64,000 bases of DNA from Acidimicrobiales bacterium. GTDB taxonomy: Bacteria > Actinomycetota > Acidimicrobiia > Acidimicrobiales > MedAcidi-G1. The translations under genes and the position numbers were made by a program. How positions within the stretch are numbered: position 1 is the first letter of the stretch; every line of letters begins with the position of its first letter. The DNA lies in NCBI GenBank assembly GCA_029245675.1, contig JAQWOV010000016.1:62001-126000 (forward strand), read 5' to 3'. Positions 50,271-59,424 of this stretch are shown here, in pieces. The notes under the pieces are model-generated. The model made no database searches, had not been told where the DNA came from, and saw only the letters and a program-made list of their open reading frames with translations.

Positions 50271-51471
50271 AATTTAGGCGTTGAACCACCATGGCCATGC
50301 CCTGTCCTCCGCCAACACACATAGATTCAACACCGAATTCTTTGTCGGTGTCTTCTAATCCATTAAGCAACGTAGTCATGATTCGAGCTCCGGTCATGCC
50401 AAAAGGATGCCCGAGGGCAATAGCTCCACCATTGATGTTCAGTTTTTCTAGATCAATGCCGACTTGTTCCGCTGAAGCTAAGACCTGAGCAGCGAATGCC
50501 TCATTAATTTCAAAAAGATCAATATCATCAGGGGTCATGTTTGCTCTACCTAAAGCTTGATTTATCGCATCAACTGGTCCGAGACCCATGATTTCTGGGT
50601 TAAGGGCAGAAACTCCTGAAGAGATAATTTTCGCTATCGGGGTTAATCCCAGTTCGGCTGCTCTGGTGCCACTCATAACAACAACTGCTGCTGCACCATC
50701 ATTAAGTGGGCAAGCATTCCCAGCTGTCACTGTTCCATTCTCACGGAACACTGGTTGCAGCTGAGAAACCTTCTCGTATGTTGTTCCAGCGCGGATGCCA
50801 TCATCTGAAGAAACAACAGTTCCATCAGGCAAGGTGTAGGGGGTTATTTCTCGCTCAAAGAAGCCACGACTTTGGGCATCTTCGGCTCTATTTTGCGAAC
50901 GGACACCCCATTCATCTTGAGCCTCTTTTGAAACGCCCTGTGACTCAGCAACATTTTCAGCGGTTTGACCCATAGCGATATAAAGATCAGGTAAACCCTC
51001 AGCAGGGGACCAAGTTCCTGTATCGCCGCCGCTTCGTTGGGCGCTGCGAGCCTCTGCGTCAGAGAATTTTTCGTTATGAGAAGCAGTGTCGGATGCTCCG
51101 TAGCTGTAGCGACTCACACAATCAACTCCACCAGCGACGAAAGCATCGCCTTCTCCTGCCATAATGGCATGAGCGGCCATGCGGATTGTTTGCAGGGAAG
51201 AAGAACAATAACGGTTTACTGTTACGCCTGGAGCTTCAAGTCCAGCCAAAAGGCTTACAACACGGCCTAAATTGAATCCCTGTTCTCCACCAGGCTGCGC
51301 TGTTCCCCAAATAACATCCTCTATTTCTTCACGTGGAAGTTCTGGGACCTTATTAAGTACTGCATCAACGATGAAGGCGGACATATCGTCAGGTCGCGCT
51401 TCAACTAAACTACCTTTTCCTGCTCGCCCAATTGGGGTTCGACCGGTAGCAACTATTACAGCTTCGGGCAT
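50269..51471 (-). CDS. Acetyl-CoA C-acyltransferase (thiolase)
   Basis: This 400-residue thiolase performs the final cleavage of beta-oxidation or condensation of acyl-CoA units. The nucleophilic cysteine is in [17 protein letters not shown] near residue 88, followed by the second-domain NEAFAAQ, the His in [16 protein letters not shown] and the general-base Cys in [15 protein letters not shown]. It is divergent from the selenocysteine peroxiredoxin gene. Substrate range is not evident. Confidence 0.95.
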   Translation of the reverse strand: MPEAVIVATGRTPIGRAGKGSLVEARPDDMSAFIVDAVLNKVPELPREEIEDVIWGTAQPGGEQGFNLGRVVSLLAGLEAPGVTVNRYCSSSLQTIRMAAHAIMAGEGDAFVAGGVDCVSRYSYGASDTASHNEKFSDAEARSAQRSGGDTGTWSPAEGLPDLYIAMGQTAENVAESQGVSKEAQDEWGVRSQNRAEDAQSRGFFEREITPYTLPDGTVVSSDDGIRAGTTYEKVSQLQPVFRENGTVTAGNACPLNDGAAAVVVMSGTRAAELGLTPIAKIISSGVSALNPEIMGLGPVDAINQALGRANMTPDDIDLFEINEAFAAQVLASAEQVGIDLEKLNINGGAIALGHPFGMTGARIMTTLLNGLEDTDKEFGVESMCVGGGQGMAMVVQRLN

Positions 51472-51597
51472 TGTGTTCTCCTCACTTTACTGACTAATGA
51501 ATTTTGTCAATTTTTGTAATCCTAACCAGATACCAGCGCAGGGTAGAACCAGAGGATTAAAAATTTTCTCAGAAAGATGAAGATCAAGGAAAATGTC

Positions 51598-51611
51598 ACG
51601 CCTTAAGGCGT
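51598..51611. promoter_or_regulatory. Perfect 14-bp palindrome upstream of the peroxiredoxin gene
   Basis: ACGCCTTAAGGCGT is fully self-complementary. It lies 40 bases before the peroxiredoxin ATG at 51652 in the divergent spacer with the thiolase gene (51472-51651). The size and position fit a repressor or activator operator, but no regulator is linked to it. Confidence 0.4.
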
Positions 51612-51651
51612 ATTGCTACTACAGTCAGGTTGTCCGAACACTGGAGGAAAA

Positions 51652-52119
51652 ATGCTTAAAGAAGGTAGTGCTGCGCCGAAGTTCTCAGCATCAGATCAAC
51701 ATGGAAATATTGTCGAACTAGATGATTTAGCTGGCAAATGGGTAGCTCTTTGGTGGTATCCGAAGGCCAGCACCCCTGGTTGAACGCTTGAAGGAGGAGG
51801 GTTCCGTGATCGAACCCTTGAATTTGAAGCATTGAATGCAGTCATTATTGGCGCCAGTTTTGACACAGTTGAAGAGCAAAAAGTATTTGCTGATAGCCAA
51901 GGGTACGAGTTCTCCTTATTGTCGGATCCAGATCGGGTGATGGGGACAGCTTATGAAGCTACTCGCCCGCCAGATCACCCATTTGTGAGTCTGCCGGAAC
52001 GAATTACCTACCTTATTTCTCCAGACGGGTTGATAGCTAGGGCTTATGACCCGAGCAGCGCAGCGAGTTTAGATGAACACCCTGATCAACTCCTCAAAGA
52101 TATAGAAGAGCTGAGTTGA
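51652..52119 (+). CDS. Selenocysteine-containing peroxiredoxin (UGA at the peroxidatic position)
   Basis: Reading from ATG at 51652, preceded by GGAGG, the frame stays open for 43 codons to TGA at 51781-51783 and then continues to TGA at 52117-52119. The codons around it give YPKASTPG-Sec-TLEGGGFRDR, where BCP/PrxQ-type peroxiredoxins have TPGCT with the peroxidatic cysteine. Downstream sequence keeps the peroxiredoxin fold (VIIGASFDTVEEQKVFADS, LLSDPDR, RITYLISPDG) to residue 155. No cysteine occurs anywhere, so without selenocysteine there is no catalytic residue. A hairpin fitting a bacterial SECIS follows the TGA. A reading that starts only at 51832 would be an artefact of the TGA. It is coupled to the following CoA-transferase gene by a TTGA overlap. 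Confidence 0.85.
51784..51830 (+). promoter_or_regulatory. Candidate bacterial SECIS hairpin
   Basis: Directly after the TGA, GAGGGTTC (51797-51804) pairs with GAACCCTT (51812-51819), one pair being G-T. The 7-base loop is CGTGATC, with a G at the second loop position. The loop starts 21 bases after the TGA, within the range known for bacterial SECIS elements. A short outer stem GCTT (51786-51789) with AAGC (51827-51830) may extend it. Confidence 0.65.
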
Positions 52120-53321
52120 GAGACCGTCCACTTCAAGGATTAAGTGTCGTTGAAGGTTCAGCCTTTGTTGCTGCCCCTTCTGGAGGTATGACTTTGGCTC
52201 AACTTGGTGCTGATGTCATACGATTTGATCAGATAGGTGGCGGAATTGATCACAAACGATGGCCACTTACAGAAAATGGCGTCAGTCTTTACTGGAATGG
52301 CCTCAACAAAGGGAAACGGTCAATCGCACTGAATTTACGAGATCCGGAAGCAAAAGACCTGCTTTCCACACTGATAGCAAAAGCCGGGAACTTTATTACG
52401 AACTTTCCCACAAAAGGTTGGCTTGATTACGGCGAACTAAGCGCTCAACGCGAAGACCTCGTGATGGTTTCCATTATTGGGAGCCATGATGGAACAACTG
52501 CCGTGGATTACACCGTAAATTGCGCAATTGGTTATCCGAATGCGACTGGCTATCCAGACGACCCTCGCCCAGTAAATAACGTAGTTCCAGCATGGGACCT
52601 GATGTGTGGACAAATGGCGGCCCTCGGCCTATTGGCGGCCGATAGATACCGTTCTCAAACTGGTCATGGCGATTTGGTGACACTTGCCTTAACCGACGTG
52701 GCTCTTGCTGCTGCAGGGATGCTTGGAGGAATCGCTGAAGCTCAAATCAATCAAACAGAGAGGCCTTCAATCGGGAATGACCTTTATGGGGCTTATGGAA
52801 CAGATTTTGTCACGGGAGATGGTCGCCGAGTCATGGTGGTTGCAATAAGCCCAAAACAATGGCGAGGACTACAGGAAGCTACAGGTACAACCCCGCAAGT
52901 TCAAGAGTTGGCTTCAACCTTAAGAGTGGATTTTTCCGATGAAGGGGAGAGGTTTCTCGCTCGAGATAAATTGACCCAGCTGTTTTTACCATGGTTTGAA
53001 AAAAGAACTTTTTCAGAAGTATCTAAGTCACTTGATGACCACGGTGTCTGCTGGGGTCCGTATCAGTCCTTTATAGAGTTAGTTGATGAAGATGAGAGAT
53101 GTTCAACAAAAAACCCGTTGTTTACTGATTTAGAACAACCCGGTGTCGGAAAGCATCTAGTTCCAGGATCACCACTTGCATTTTCACAAATTCAAGATCG
53201 TGGCGCAGCAACAGCTCCTCTGCTTGGTGAACACACTGAGCAGATTCTCTCTGAAGATCTCGGACTGACTTCAACTGCTATTGGTGCACTCATTGATCGT
53301 GGAGTAGTAGCAACTATTTAA
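52116..53321 (+). CDS. CaiB/BaiF family (class III) CoA-transferase
   Basis: This 401-residue protein transfers CoA between carboxylic acids. It has LSVVEGSAFVAAPSGGMTLAQLGADVIRFD at the N-terminus and the catalytic Asp, likely D161, in VVPAWDLMCGQMAALGLLAADRYRSQTG. The start is TTG, with the peroxiredoxin stop inside the overlap (TTGA). The donor and acceptor acids are unknown. It shares a transcript with the peroxiredoxin gene. Confidence 0.88.
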   Translation: MRDRPLQGLSVVEGSAFVAAPSGGMTLAQLGADVIRFDQIGGGIDHKRWPLTENGVSLYWNGLNKGKRSIALNLRDPEAKDLLSTLIAKAGNFITNFPTKGWLDYGELSAQREDLVMVSIIGSHDGTTAVDYTVNCAIGYPNATGYPDDPRPVNNVVPAWDLMCGQMAALGLLAADRYRSQTGHGDLVTLALTDVALAAAGMLGGIAEAQINQTERPSIGNDLYGAYGTDFVTGDGRRVMVVAISPKQWRGLQEATGTTPQVQELASTLRVDFSDEGERFLARDKLTQLFLPWFEKRTFSEVSKSLDDHGVCWGPYQSFIELVDEDERCSTKNPLFTDLEQPGVGKHLVPGSPLAFSQIQDRGAATAPLLGEHTEQILSEDLGLTSTAIGALIDRGVVATI

Positions 53322-53472
53322 CGAATCGCATAGTTGCTACCGTTGAGTAATCACATTCGGAAATTTACAATACGTCCACCTATCTTTTTTAGAGATAGGC
53401 ATGTTCTCTAAGAATTATCAAAAAACTCTTTACTAATGCCAATCTATTTCGTACTGTCGCGCGAGGTGTAAG

Positions 53473-53489
53473 ACCAAAAATATTTTGGT
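53473..53489. promoter_or_regulatory. Palindrome upstream of whiB
   Basis: ACCAAAA (53473-53479) and TTTTGGT (53483-53489) form an inverted repeat with a 3-base centre. It lies 22 bases before the TTG start of whiB and 6 bases before its AGGGGAG ribosome site. It may be an operator or a structure in the 5' leader. Confidence 0.35.
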
Positions 53490-53510
53490 TTAGTAGGGGA
53501 GAAAAGAAAA

Positions 53511-53849
53511 TTGTTTGAAGTCTCGGTAAAGATGCCCAATGAATATCCAACCATGAGTTGGGTCGACCAAGGAAGTTGCCGAGGAGAAAGTTCATTATTC
53601 TTTGCTCCCTTTGCAGAGCGACCAGAAGCCCGAGTCAGGCGTGAAGCTAAAGCTCGCAAAATTTGTGAAGCATGCCCTTCTGCAGAACCTTGCCGAGCGT
53701 ATGCCCGAGAAAACAGAGAACTTGGGTTCTGGGGCGGAGAATCAGAATCAGAGCGAGCAACAGCCGGGTTTGCTCCAACAACTCCAATCATTGGAAGACG
53801 ACAGGTAGCCGCCCAAAGAGCAGCTGCAGCTTTAAACCGCACTGGTTGA
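53511..53849 (+). CDS. whiB: WhiB-family Fe-S transcriptional regulator
   Basis: The 112-residue protein has the four WhiB cysteines: C23 in GSCRGES, and C52, C55 and C61 in CEACPSAEPC, the C-x(n)-C-x2-C-x5-C pattern for a 4Fe-4S cluster. The GFWGG turn at 72-76 and a basic C-terminal tail for DNA or sigma-factor contact are also present. WhiB proteins are restricted to Actinomycetota. The TTG start has AGGGGAG 9 bases upstream; the internal ATG at 53532 is a possible alternative start. Confidence 0.92.
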   Translation: MFEVSVKMPNEYPTMSWVDQGSCRGESSLFFAPFAERPEARVRREAKARKICEACPSAEPCRAYARENRELGFWGGESESERATAGFAPTTPIIGRRQVAAQRAAAALNRTG

Positions 53850-53978
53850 TTAAAAAATACCATTTAAAGCAACTACTTTCTTCCGTAATAGTTCTAAGCG
53901 CTAAACCACTTATAAGATGTGGATAGGTCGTAATTTAAAAGCGATCGCACTTCATTTAAATCCGATAGGACAGCATTC

Positions 53979-54302
53979 ATGACCGATGGTCTCAATTCCG
54001 TAACACAGATTGACTCCAGCACTCGGATGTTTTCAAAATCAATGGTCATCTCTGGCATTCGATGCATGCTTTCCTATGTCGTTTTTCCTTGGCTTCTCCC
54101 TGTTTTAGGAGTCACAGGAACTGTTGGCCCACTCATCGGTATTCCGATTGCTCTAGTGGCTATCTGGTTCAACATTTCTAGTATCAAACGATTCACAAAA
54201 TCTGGACATCAACTAAAGAAGCTCGTCATTCCTATAAACGCAGCAGTCATCGCGTTGCTTCTCGTTTTAGTGGTATTCGATGTGTTGGAACTTATTAACT
54301 GA
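53979..54302 (+). CDS. Small membrane protein of unknown function
   Basis: The 107-residue protein has two or three hydrophobic helices (about 28-45, 46-63 and 82-104). There is a short basic loop near 66-80 and no recognisable motif. It is followed after 11 bases by the DUF454 protein gene, and the two may form an operon. Function unknown. Confidence 0.6.
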   Translation: MTDGLNSVTQIDSSTRMFSKSMVISGIRCMLSYVVFPWLLPVLGVTGTVGPLIGIPIALVAIWFNISSIKRFTKSGHQLKKLVIPINAAVIALLLVLVVFDVLELIN

Positions 54303-54313
54303 GAAATACGAAG

Positions 54314-54748
54314 ATGACTGACAATCCGAGCGAGTCGAATCAATCGTTAAGTAGAAAGCCTGCACGGATTTTTTGGGCTTTTATCGGATGTATTTCAGTG
54401 GCTATCGGTGGGATCGGAATAATTGTTCCTGGGCTTCCAACGACTGTTTTTATGATTATCGGAGCGTCATGTTTCGCACGTTCAGTTCCTCGATTCGAAC
54501 AGTGGATTCTTGACCTCCCGGCAATAGGCCCAATGGTTAAGGATTATCGCAGTGGACTGGGAATGCCAAGAAGAGCAAAACAGATGGCAATATCAATAAT
54601 TGTTATAACAAGTGGAGTGAGTGCAGGGGTTTTAATTAATGCCCTTGTCGTTCGTCTTGTGGTGATTGGTGTAGGACTCGCAGGGGTCTTATACATCCTC
54701 AAGCGGGTGCCGACACGTGAAAAAGTCTTAGAACAGAAGAACCTCTAA
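54314..54748 (+). CDS. YbaN/DUF454 family membrane protein
   Basis: The 144-residue protein has an N-terminal GCISVAIGGIGIIVPGLPTTVFMIIGASCFARSVPRFEQWILDLPAIGPMVKDYR segment, which is the DUF454 signature, and three to four hydrophobic helices. DUF454 proteins are inner-membrane proteins of unknown role. It follows the small membrane protein closely (11 bases). Confidence 0.82.
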   Translation: MTDNPSESNQSLSRKPARIFWAFIGCISVAIGGIGIIVPGLPTTVFMIIGASCFARSVPRFEQWILDLPAIGPMVKDYRSGLGMPRRAKQMAISIIVITSGVSAGVLINALVVRLVVIGVGLAGVLYILKRVPTREKVLEQKNL

Positions 54749-54807
54749 CGTAACCTTCGAAGCTGTAATAGGCGAAGTTGAAGCAGAACTACGGAAACTA
54801 ATCAACC

Positions 54808-55005
54808 GTGAACGAAAATACTAAAAAAGACTCTTGGATAAGTCGAAACCGATACGTCGCGTTCGTAATAACTATCGGACTCATTGACTTCATAGTTCGA
54901 GGGTTGATACGAGGACAATTGAACGTTCCCTCCCTCGCTCTTGTCGCTATCGCCACACTCGCCGCTTCTCACGCTGACAAAAAACGTAAAGAAGAGAACA
55001 AGTAA
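54808..55005 (+). CDS. Small membrane protein, 65 residues
   Basis: The 65-residue frame starts with GTG and encodes a hydrophobic helix at about residues 14-34, a second apolar stretch near 38-55 and a lysine-rich end. It lies 59 bases after the DUF454 gene and 8 bases before the reverse glutamate dehydrogenase stop. The composition is that of a real small membrane protein, but there is no family evidence. Confidence 0.45.
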   Translation: MNENTKKDSWISRNRYVAFVITIGLIDFIVRGLIRGQLNVPSLALVAIATLAASHADKKRKEENK

Positions 55006-55013
55006 CCACCTAA

Positions 55014-56282
55014 TTAAGGAAAAATTCCACGCTGGTTATAGACAGTTTTTAAACGTTGAAGTGCAACGGCGTAAGCAGCATCCCGCCGAGACGAGCTTTC
55101 CAAATCCTTCTGTAAGGCCACAACTGAATCGGCTGCAGCCCACAAGATCTCACGCAGTCGATGGTCAACGTCGTCAAGATCCCAACGCTGAGCGGATCTA
55201 TTCTGGAGCCATTCAAAGTAAGAAACGATAACTCCTCCAGCATTAACTAAAATATCGGGAAGAACTTCAACGCTTTTTTTGCTAAGAATTTCCTCAGCTT
55301 CAAGAGTTGTTGGGCCATTGGCGGCCTCCACTACAACTTTCGCTTTTATGTCGTTGGCGTTATCAGCAGTGATTTGATTTTCTAAAGCAGCTGGAATCAA
55401 AATATCAACATCCGTGCTCCAGAGATCCGATGGCTCAATCCAATCTGCATTCGGGTAACCCTTTACTGACCCGTTTTCCTGCACCCAATCGGTGAGATCA
55501 AAGGCGTCAATGCCGTCTTCATCAGCGATTGCTCCAGCATGGTCAGCTACTGCCAATACTTTGGCTCCGTGGACTTGCAGGATTCTTCCAGTAGCACTTC
55601 CAACGTTTCCCCAGCCTTGCAAAGCAACCGTTGCGCTTGAAAGATCAAACCCGACCTCATCAGCCCAATGTTGAAGGCAAAAAACTACTCCTTGCCCAGT
55701 GGCTTTTTCTCGACCATGGCTACCGCCAGTTTCAAGGGTCTTTCCTGTTACCACCCGTTTAACATTTTGTCTTTCGGATGAACCAGTCGAATTTGCATAG
55801 GTGTCCATCATCCAAACCATCGTTTGAGAGTTACTTCCAAGATCTGGTGCAGGAATGTCATAATCTGGACCGATATTGCCTCCGAGACTATGGGTAAATC
55901 TTCGTACCACTCGTTCAAGTTCCTCGCTGCTGCAGAGATAGGGATCAAAGGAGATCCCGCCTTTAGCCCCACCAAAAGGAATATCGCACAGAGCAGACTT
56001 CCAAGTCATCCAAGAAGCCAAAGCTTTGACTTCATCTAGATTGACCATAGAGCTAAATCGAACCCCACCCTTGTAAGGCCCGAGAACATTATTGTGCTGA
56101 ATCCTGTATCCAGTGAAAACTTCAAACCTTCCGTCATCCATTTTTACTGGAAAATTTACGATGATTTCATTTTTCGGCTGAGACAAAATCTGTCGAAGAT
56201 CGTCGGAAAGACCAATCAGGTCTGCTCCTCGGTTGAATTGAGTTAACGCGGTAGCGAACAAACTTCCATGATCGTTTGACAT
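55014..56282 (-). CDS. gdhA: Glutamate dehydrogenase (Glu/Leu/Phe/Val dehydrogenase family)
   Basis: This roughly 422-residue enzyme interconverts glutamate and 2-oxoglutarate with ammonia. It has GPYKGGVRF with the substrate lysine, ALASWMTWKSALCDIPFGGAKGGISFDP with the catalytic lysine, and the Rossmann VALQGWGNVGSATGRIL. The ATG at 56282 is preferred over the in-frame ATG at 56303 because GGAGAAAAC precedes it. Glutamate from the hut pathway could be drawn off here. The paralogous leucine or valine dehydrogenases are an alternative, so the symbol is tentative. Confidence 0.9.
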   Translation of the reverse strand: MSNDHGSLFATALTQFNRGADLIGLSDDLRQILSQPKNEIIVNFPVKMDDGRFEVFTGYRIQHNNVLGPYKGGVRFSSMVNLDEVKALASWMTWKSALCDIPFGGAKGGISFDPYLCSSEELERVVRRFTHSLGGNIGPDYDIPAPDLGSNSQTMVWMMDTYANSTGSSERQNVKRVVTGKTLETGGSHGREKATGQGVVFCLQHWADEVGFDLSSATVALQGWGNVGSATGRILQVHGAKVLAVADHAGAIADEDGIDAFDLTDWVQENGSVKGYPNADWIEPSDLWSTDVDILIPAALENQITADNANDIKAKVVVEAANGPTTLEAEEILSKKSVEVLPDILVNAGGVIVSYFEWLQNRSAQRWDLDDVDHRLREILWAAADSVVALQKDLESSSRRDAAYAVALQRLKTVYNQRGIFP

Positions 56283-56313
56283 GTTTTCTCCGTCAGAAGG
56301 CATTACTAAGACC

Positions 56314-58647
56314 TTAGTTCAAGGTTCTTGTAAAGACTTGCGAAACTACACCAACAATAAAAGAACCGACTAGAGAGCAGATGATTATTGTTGTCCAAGC
56401 ATTGGTTGGAGGAAGGTTAAGTTCGAAAAAATCTTGGCCAGTTTTATTGAACATAATAAAGAGATATGAAAGAGCCATAGCGGCAGCTAGACCAATTTTC
56501 CATGAACGAAGAGGCCTGCTAATCGAAATTAAAATGCTTAGACCTAAAGCAAGAAGGATAATGGTCGCAGCGGTACGGGCTTCATCTAAAGAAGCAGCAC
56601 TGTCTCTTATTATTTCGTAGCCAATAAAAGTGGCTATTCCCGCAGTGCAACCTGCCGGTAAAGAGAAACAGAGAACACGTTTTAGGAAACCCGATTTCAC
56701 CAAACTCGTATCAGGAGCAAGAGCTAAGAAAAACCCTGGTAAACCTATAGAAAAAGACCCGATAAGCGTAAGTTGTTTAGGAAGTAGGGGGAAAGGGCTC
56801 CCAAAGATTCCAACGAGTAATATCAAAAGTAGAGCGTACGCAGCTTTACATATGAAAAGATTCGCTACACGTTCAATATTGTTTATAACGCGTCTTCCCT
56901 CCGCAAGGACCCGCGGCAGGGTGCTAAACCGATCATCAAGTAAAACAAGCTGAGCCACTGCACGAGCGGCAGAACTACCAGAGCCCATAGCGATACCCAT
57001 ATCGGCATCTTTGAGCGCTAATACATCGTTTACGCCATCCCCAGTCATTGCCACTGTATGGCCCTGCGATTGCAGAGAAGAAACCATTGCTCTTTTTTGA
57101 TGCGGAGTGACTCTCCCAAATACTGTTTGTTCTTCAAGTACTTTCGCGAGTTCAGAAGGGTCCTCTGGAAGGTTACGTGCATCAAACCCTGAATCACTTC
57201 TAGGTATACCGGCTCGGTCTGCTACTGCGGCAACAGTTGCTGGATGATCTCCCGAAATCACTTTTAAGGTGAGTCCTTGTTCGACAAAAAAGGCAAGAAT
57301 TTCTTTTGCATCTTCTTTGATCGTGTCTTCAAGCAGAACTAATGCAATAGGTTCCCGATGTTCAGGCAGGTCTTCTAAGTCTTCTAAGTCTTCAGTTGTG
57401 TGAGTTAGAACTAGAACTCTTTTACCTAAATTTGCATGATTTTTTACTTGGTCTCTTTCTTTTAGAGCATCTGAAGCAAGCAAAATATCAGGTGCACCTA
57501 AGTGGTAAATCCCATGATCAGTAAAGTTAGTAGCTGCCCATTTACGTGCAGAGGAAAAAGGGAGAACTTTTTCCACCGTCCACTCTGGGTCTAAATAACT
57601 GGTTCCAATGGCACTTAGTGTCGGATTAGGGTTTGGATCAGATGCAACCATTGCGCCTAGAGCTTCTGTCGGATCCTCGTCGTTCAGTTTCTCTATTCCT
57701 GCGAAAGAAATTTCACCTGTTGTAATTGTTCCAGTTTTATCAAGACATAAAACGTCCACACGTGCTAAAAGTTCCACAGAAGCAAGTTCTTTAGCCAGCG
57801 CTTGTCGCCTTGCTAAAGCGACAACACCAACGATAAAGGAGAGGCTGGTGAGAAGAACTAACCCATCTGGTACTGCAGCAACAGCGCCAGCGACAGTTCC
57901 ACGTATTGCTTCATTCCAAGTATCTTCTTCAGCGAGAAGGCGAATAAGAAGCAAAATAGAGGCAGGCGGGATGATAAAGAAAAGCCATCTCAAGATGGAA
58001 TTAACTCCTGCTTTTAATTCACTATTTGCAAGTTTGAAACGCCGTGCTTCTTCAGCGAGAGAAGAAGCATATGCTTCTCCTCCTATATGGGTAGCTTGAT
58101 ACAACCCTGAACCAGCAGACACAAAACTCCCAGACAGAACAGAATCGTTTATATCTTTGTCCACTGGATCAGACTCTCCAGTCAAGAGAGATTCGTCAAT
58201 TTCTAATCCAAACTCATTCACTACCGTTCCATCGACAACAACCTGATCTCCCGGCAGTAAAGATAAAAGGTCGTCTGCGACCACTTCTGAAACTGAAATT
58301 TCTGTTTCTACTCCATCACGAATAACCCGAGCTTTAGGAGAGGAAAGAACAGCAAGTTCGTTTAAGGTGCGGCGCGCCTTTAACTCTTGAGCCACCCCTA
58401 TAACACTATTTGAAACTATGACACCAGCGAAGAGGGCATCGCCTGGAAAGCCTGCAATTAAAATGAGTACAAGTAAGGAGCCCATAATGGCATTTACAGG
58501 AGTAAGAACATTGGCTCTTATTATTTCCCCAGTGCTTCGAACCGGAGCATCAGGCACGTCGTTTATGCGGCCATCAGCAATCCGCTCATCAACTTGGGAT
58601 TGACTAAGACCATTCATCGCATCTAAAAATGAAACTTTATCGTTCAC
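56314..58647 (-). CDS. Cation-transporting P-type ATPase (CtpE-like)
   Basis: The 777-residue pump has the phosphorylation motif DKTGTITTGE, the actuator loop LTGESDPVD, and MTGDGVNDVLALKDADMGIAMG. There are about ten membrane helices, with the largest cluster at the C-terminus. The N-terminal region NDVPDAPVRSTGEIIRANVLTPVNAIMG closely resembles mycobacterial CtpE, a calcium-linked P-type ATPase. Ion specificity is inferred from that resemblance. Confidence 0.88.
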   Translation of the reverse strand: MNDKVSFLDAMNGLSQSQVDERIADGRINDVPDAPVRSTGEIIRANVLTPVNAIMGSLLVLILIAGFPGDALFAGVIVSNSVIGVAQELKARRTLNELAVLSSPKARVIRDGVETEISVSEVVADDLLSLLPGDQVVVDGTVVNEFGLEIDESLLTGESDPVDKDINDSVLSGSFVSAGSGLYQATHIGGEAYASSLAEEARRFKLANSELKAGVNSILRWLFFIIPPASILLLIRLLAEEDTWNEAIRGTVAGAVAAVPDGLVLLTSLSFIVGVVALARRQALAKELASVELLARVDVLCLDKTGTITTGEISFAGIEKLNDEDPTEALGAMVASDPNPNPTLSAIGTSYLDPEWTVEKVLPFSSARKWAATNFTDHGIYHLGAPDILLASDALKERDQVKNHANLGKRVLVLTHTTEDLEDLEDLPEHREPIALVLLEDTIKEDAKEILAFFVEQGLTLKVISGDHPATVAAVADRAGIPRSDSGFDARNLPEDPSELAKVLEEQTVFGRVTPHQKRAMVSSLQSQGHTVAMTGDGVNDVLALKDADMGIAMGSGSSAARAVAQLVLLDDRFSTLPRVLAEGRRVINNIERVANLFICKAAYALLLILLVGIFGSPFPLLPKQLTLIGSFSIGLPGFFLALAPDTSLVKSGFLKRVLCFSLPAGCTAGIATFIGYEIIRDSAASLDEARTAATIILLALGLSILISISRPLRSWKIGLAAAMALSYLFIMFNKTGQDFFELNLPPTNAWTTIIICSLVGSFIVGVVSQVFTRTLN

Positions 58648-58674
58648 AACATTGATGTTAGAAGAAGAATGAAG

Positions 58675-59424
58675 TCAGTCTGACGTCTGCTCAAAGAAAT
58701 ATTTATTATCAAGCATCGTGAGGCGATGGCGAGCGCCAGATATATCGGGATCATTGGCTTCGTAACCAGCGTCCCCTTCCCACATAGCAACCGTTCCTCC
58801 ATCACTTTTTGCCATGTGAGTTCTATAGAAAATTGGATCCATTTTGTCAAGATCGTCAAGAGCGGCTTGCACTGAAGAAAAAGAAGAAAGCAGAGTTAGC
58901 GTAATCCAAGTAGGTGGCGCTAACTCAATCTCGGCATCGTCTCTTCGTTGCAGGGCGACACTTGGCTGCATCCACGCATGATCAGTTATTTCGCCATGAT
59001 CAATTACAACATTCCCTCGTTCTCCTTCTAAAACTTTTGTAGCGAAAAAAAATGTAGAGAATCTTTTTGGAACAATTGGAGGAGGAACCCAATGAGAAAA
59101 CCAAACTAAAGAGTTGGGATCTATTGAGATGTCGGCTTCTTCTGCTGCTTCTCTCACTGCGGCTTTGGAGGCTGTAGCAAGTTCATCAAGATCGCCTTTG
59201 TCGTCAATTATTTCGTCTTCTGAGTCAACACGTCCGCCAGGAAATACCCACATGCCTCCAAAGACGATCTTTGAGTTTTTTCGCAACATGAGGACTTCTA
59301 ATCCCGCGTCACCATCCCGCAGCACTACGACAGTTGCCGCTGGTATAAGAGCTGTTTCACCAAATTCGGTGTGATGCTTGGACCAAGCCTCATACCTTCT
59401 TGGATCATTCATACGTTCACCCAA
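58675..59424 (-). CDS. NUDIX hydrolase with long insert in the Nudix box
   Basis: The 249-residue protein has GGMWVFPGGRVDSED, then an acidic insert, then AAVREAAEEADISIDP, so the Nudix box (GX5EX7REUXEEXGU) is interrupted in the manner of NUDT7/NUDT19-like enzymes. These often hydrolyse CoA or its esters. That would fit the neighbouring acyl-CoA enzymes but is not proven. Its ATG overlaps the reverse CoA-transferase stop by 8 bases. Confidence 0.85.
   Translation of the reverse strand: MGERMNDPRRYEAWSKHHTEFGETALIPAATVVVLRDGDAGLEVLMLRKNSKIVFGGMWVFPGGRVDSEDEIIDDKGDLDELATASKAAVREAAEEADISIDPNSLVWFSHWVPPPIVPKRFSTFFFATKVLEGERGNVVIDHGEITDHAWMQPSVALQRRDDAEIELAPPTWITLTLLSSFSSVQAALDDLDKMDPIFYRTHMAKSDGGTVAMWEGDAGYEANDPDISGARHRLTMLDNKYFFEQTSD

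Noticed and set aside
51781-51783. The peroxiredoxin TGA as a plain nonsense mutation or pseudogene
   Set aside because: The rest of the frame is intact and conserved, the TGA is exactly at the catalytic Cys position, and a SECIS-like hairpin follows. It cannot be excluded without selenocysteine machinery being found.
51832-52119. A separate 95-residue gene starting at the ATG at 51832
   Set aside because: It is the C-terminal part of the peroxiredoxin frame that starts at 51652; only the TGA at 51781 separates them.
53382-53402. Hairpin CCTATCT/AGATAGG after the CoA-transferase gene
   Set aside because: A 7-base stem exists but no T run follows on the plus strand; not called a terminator.
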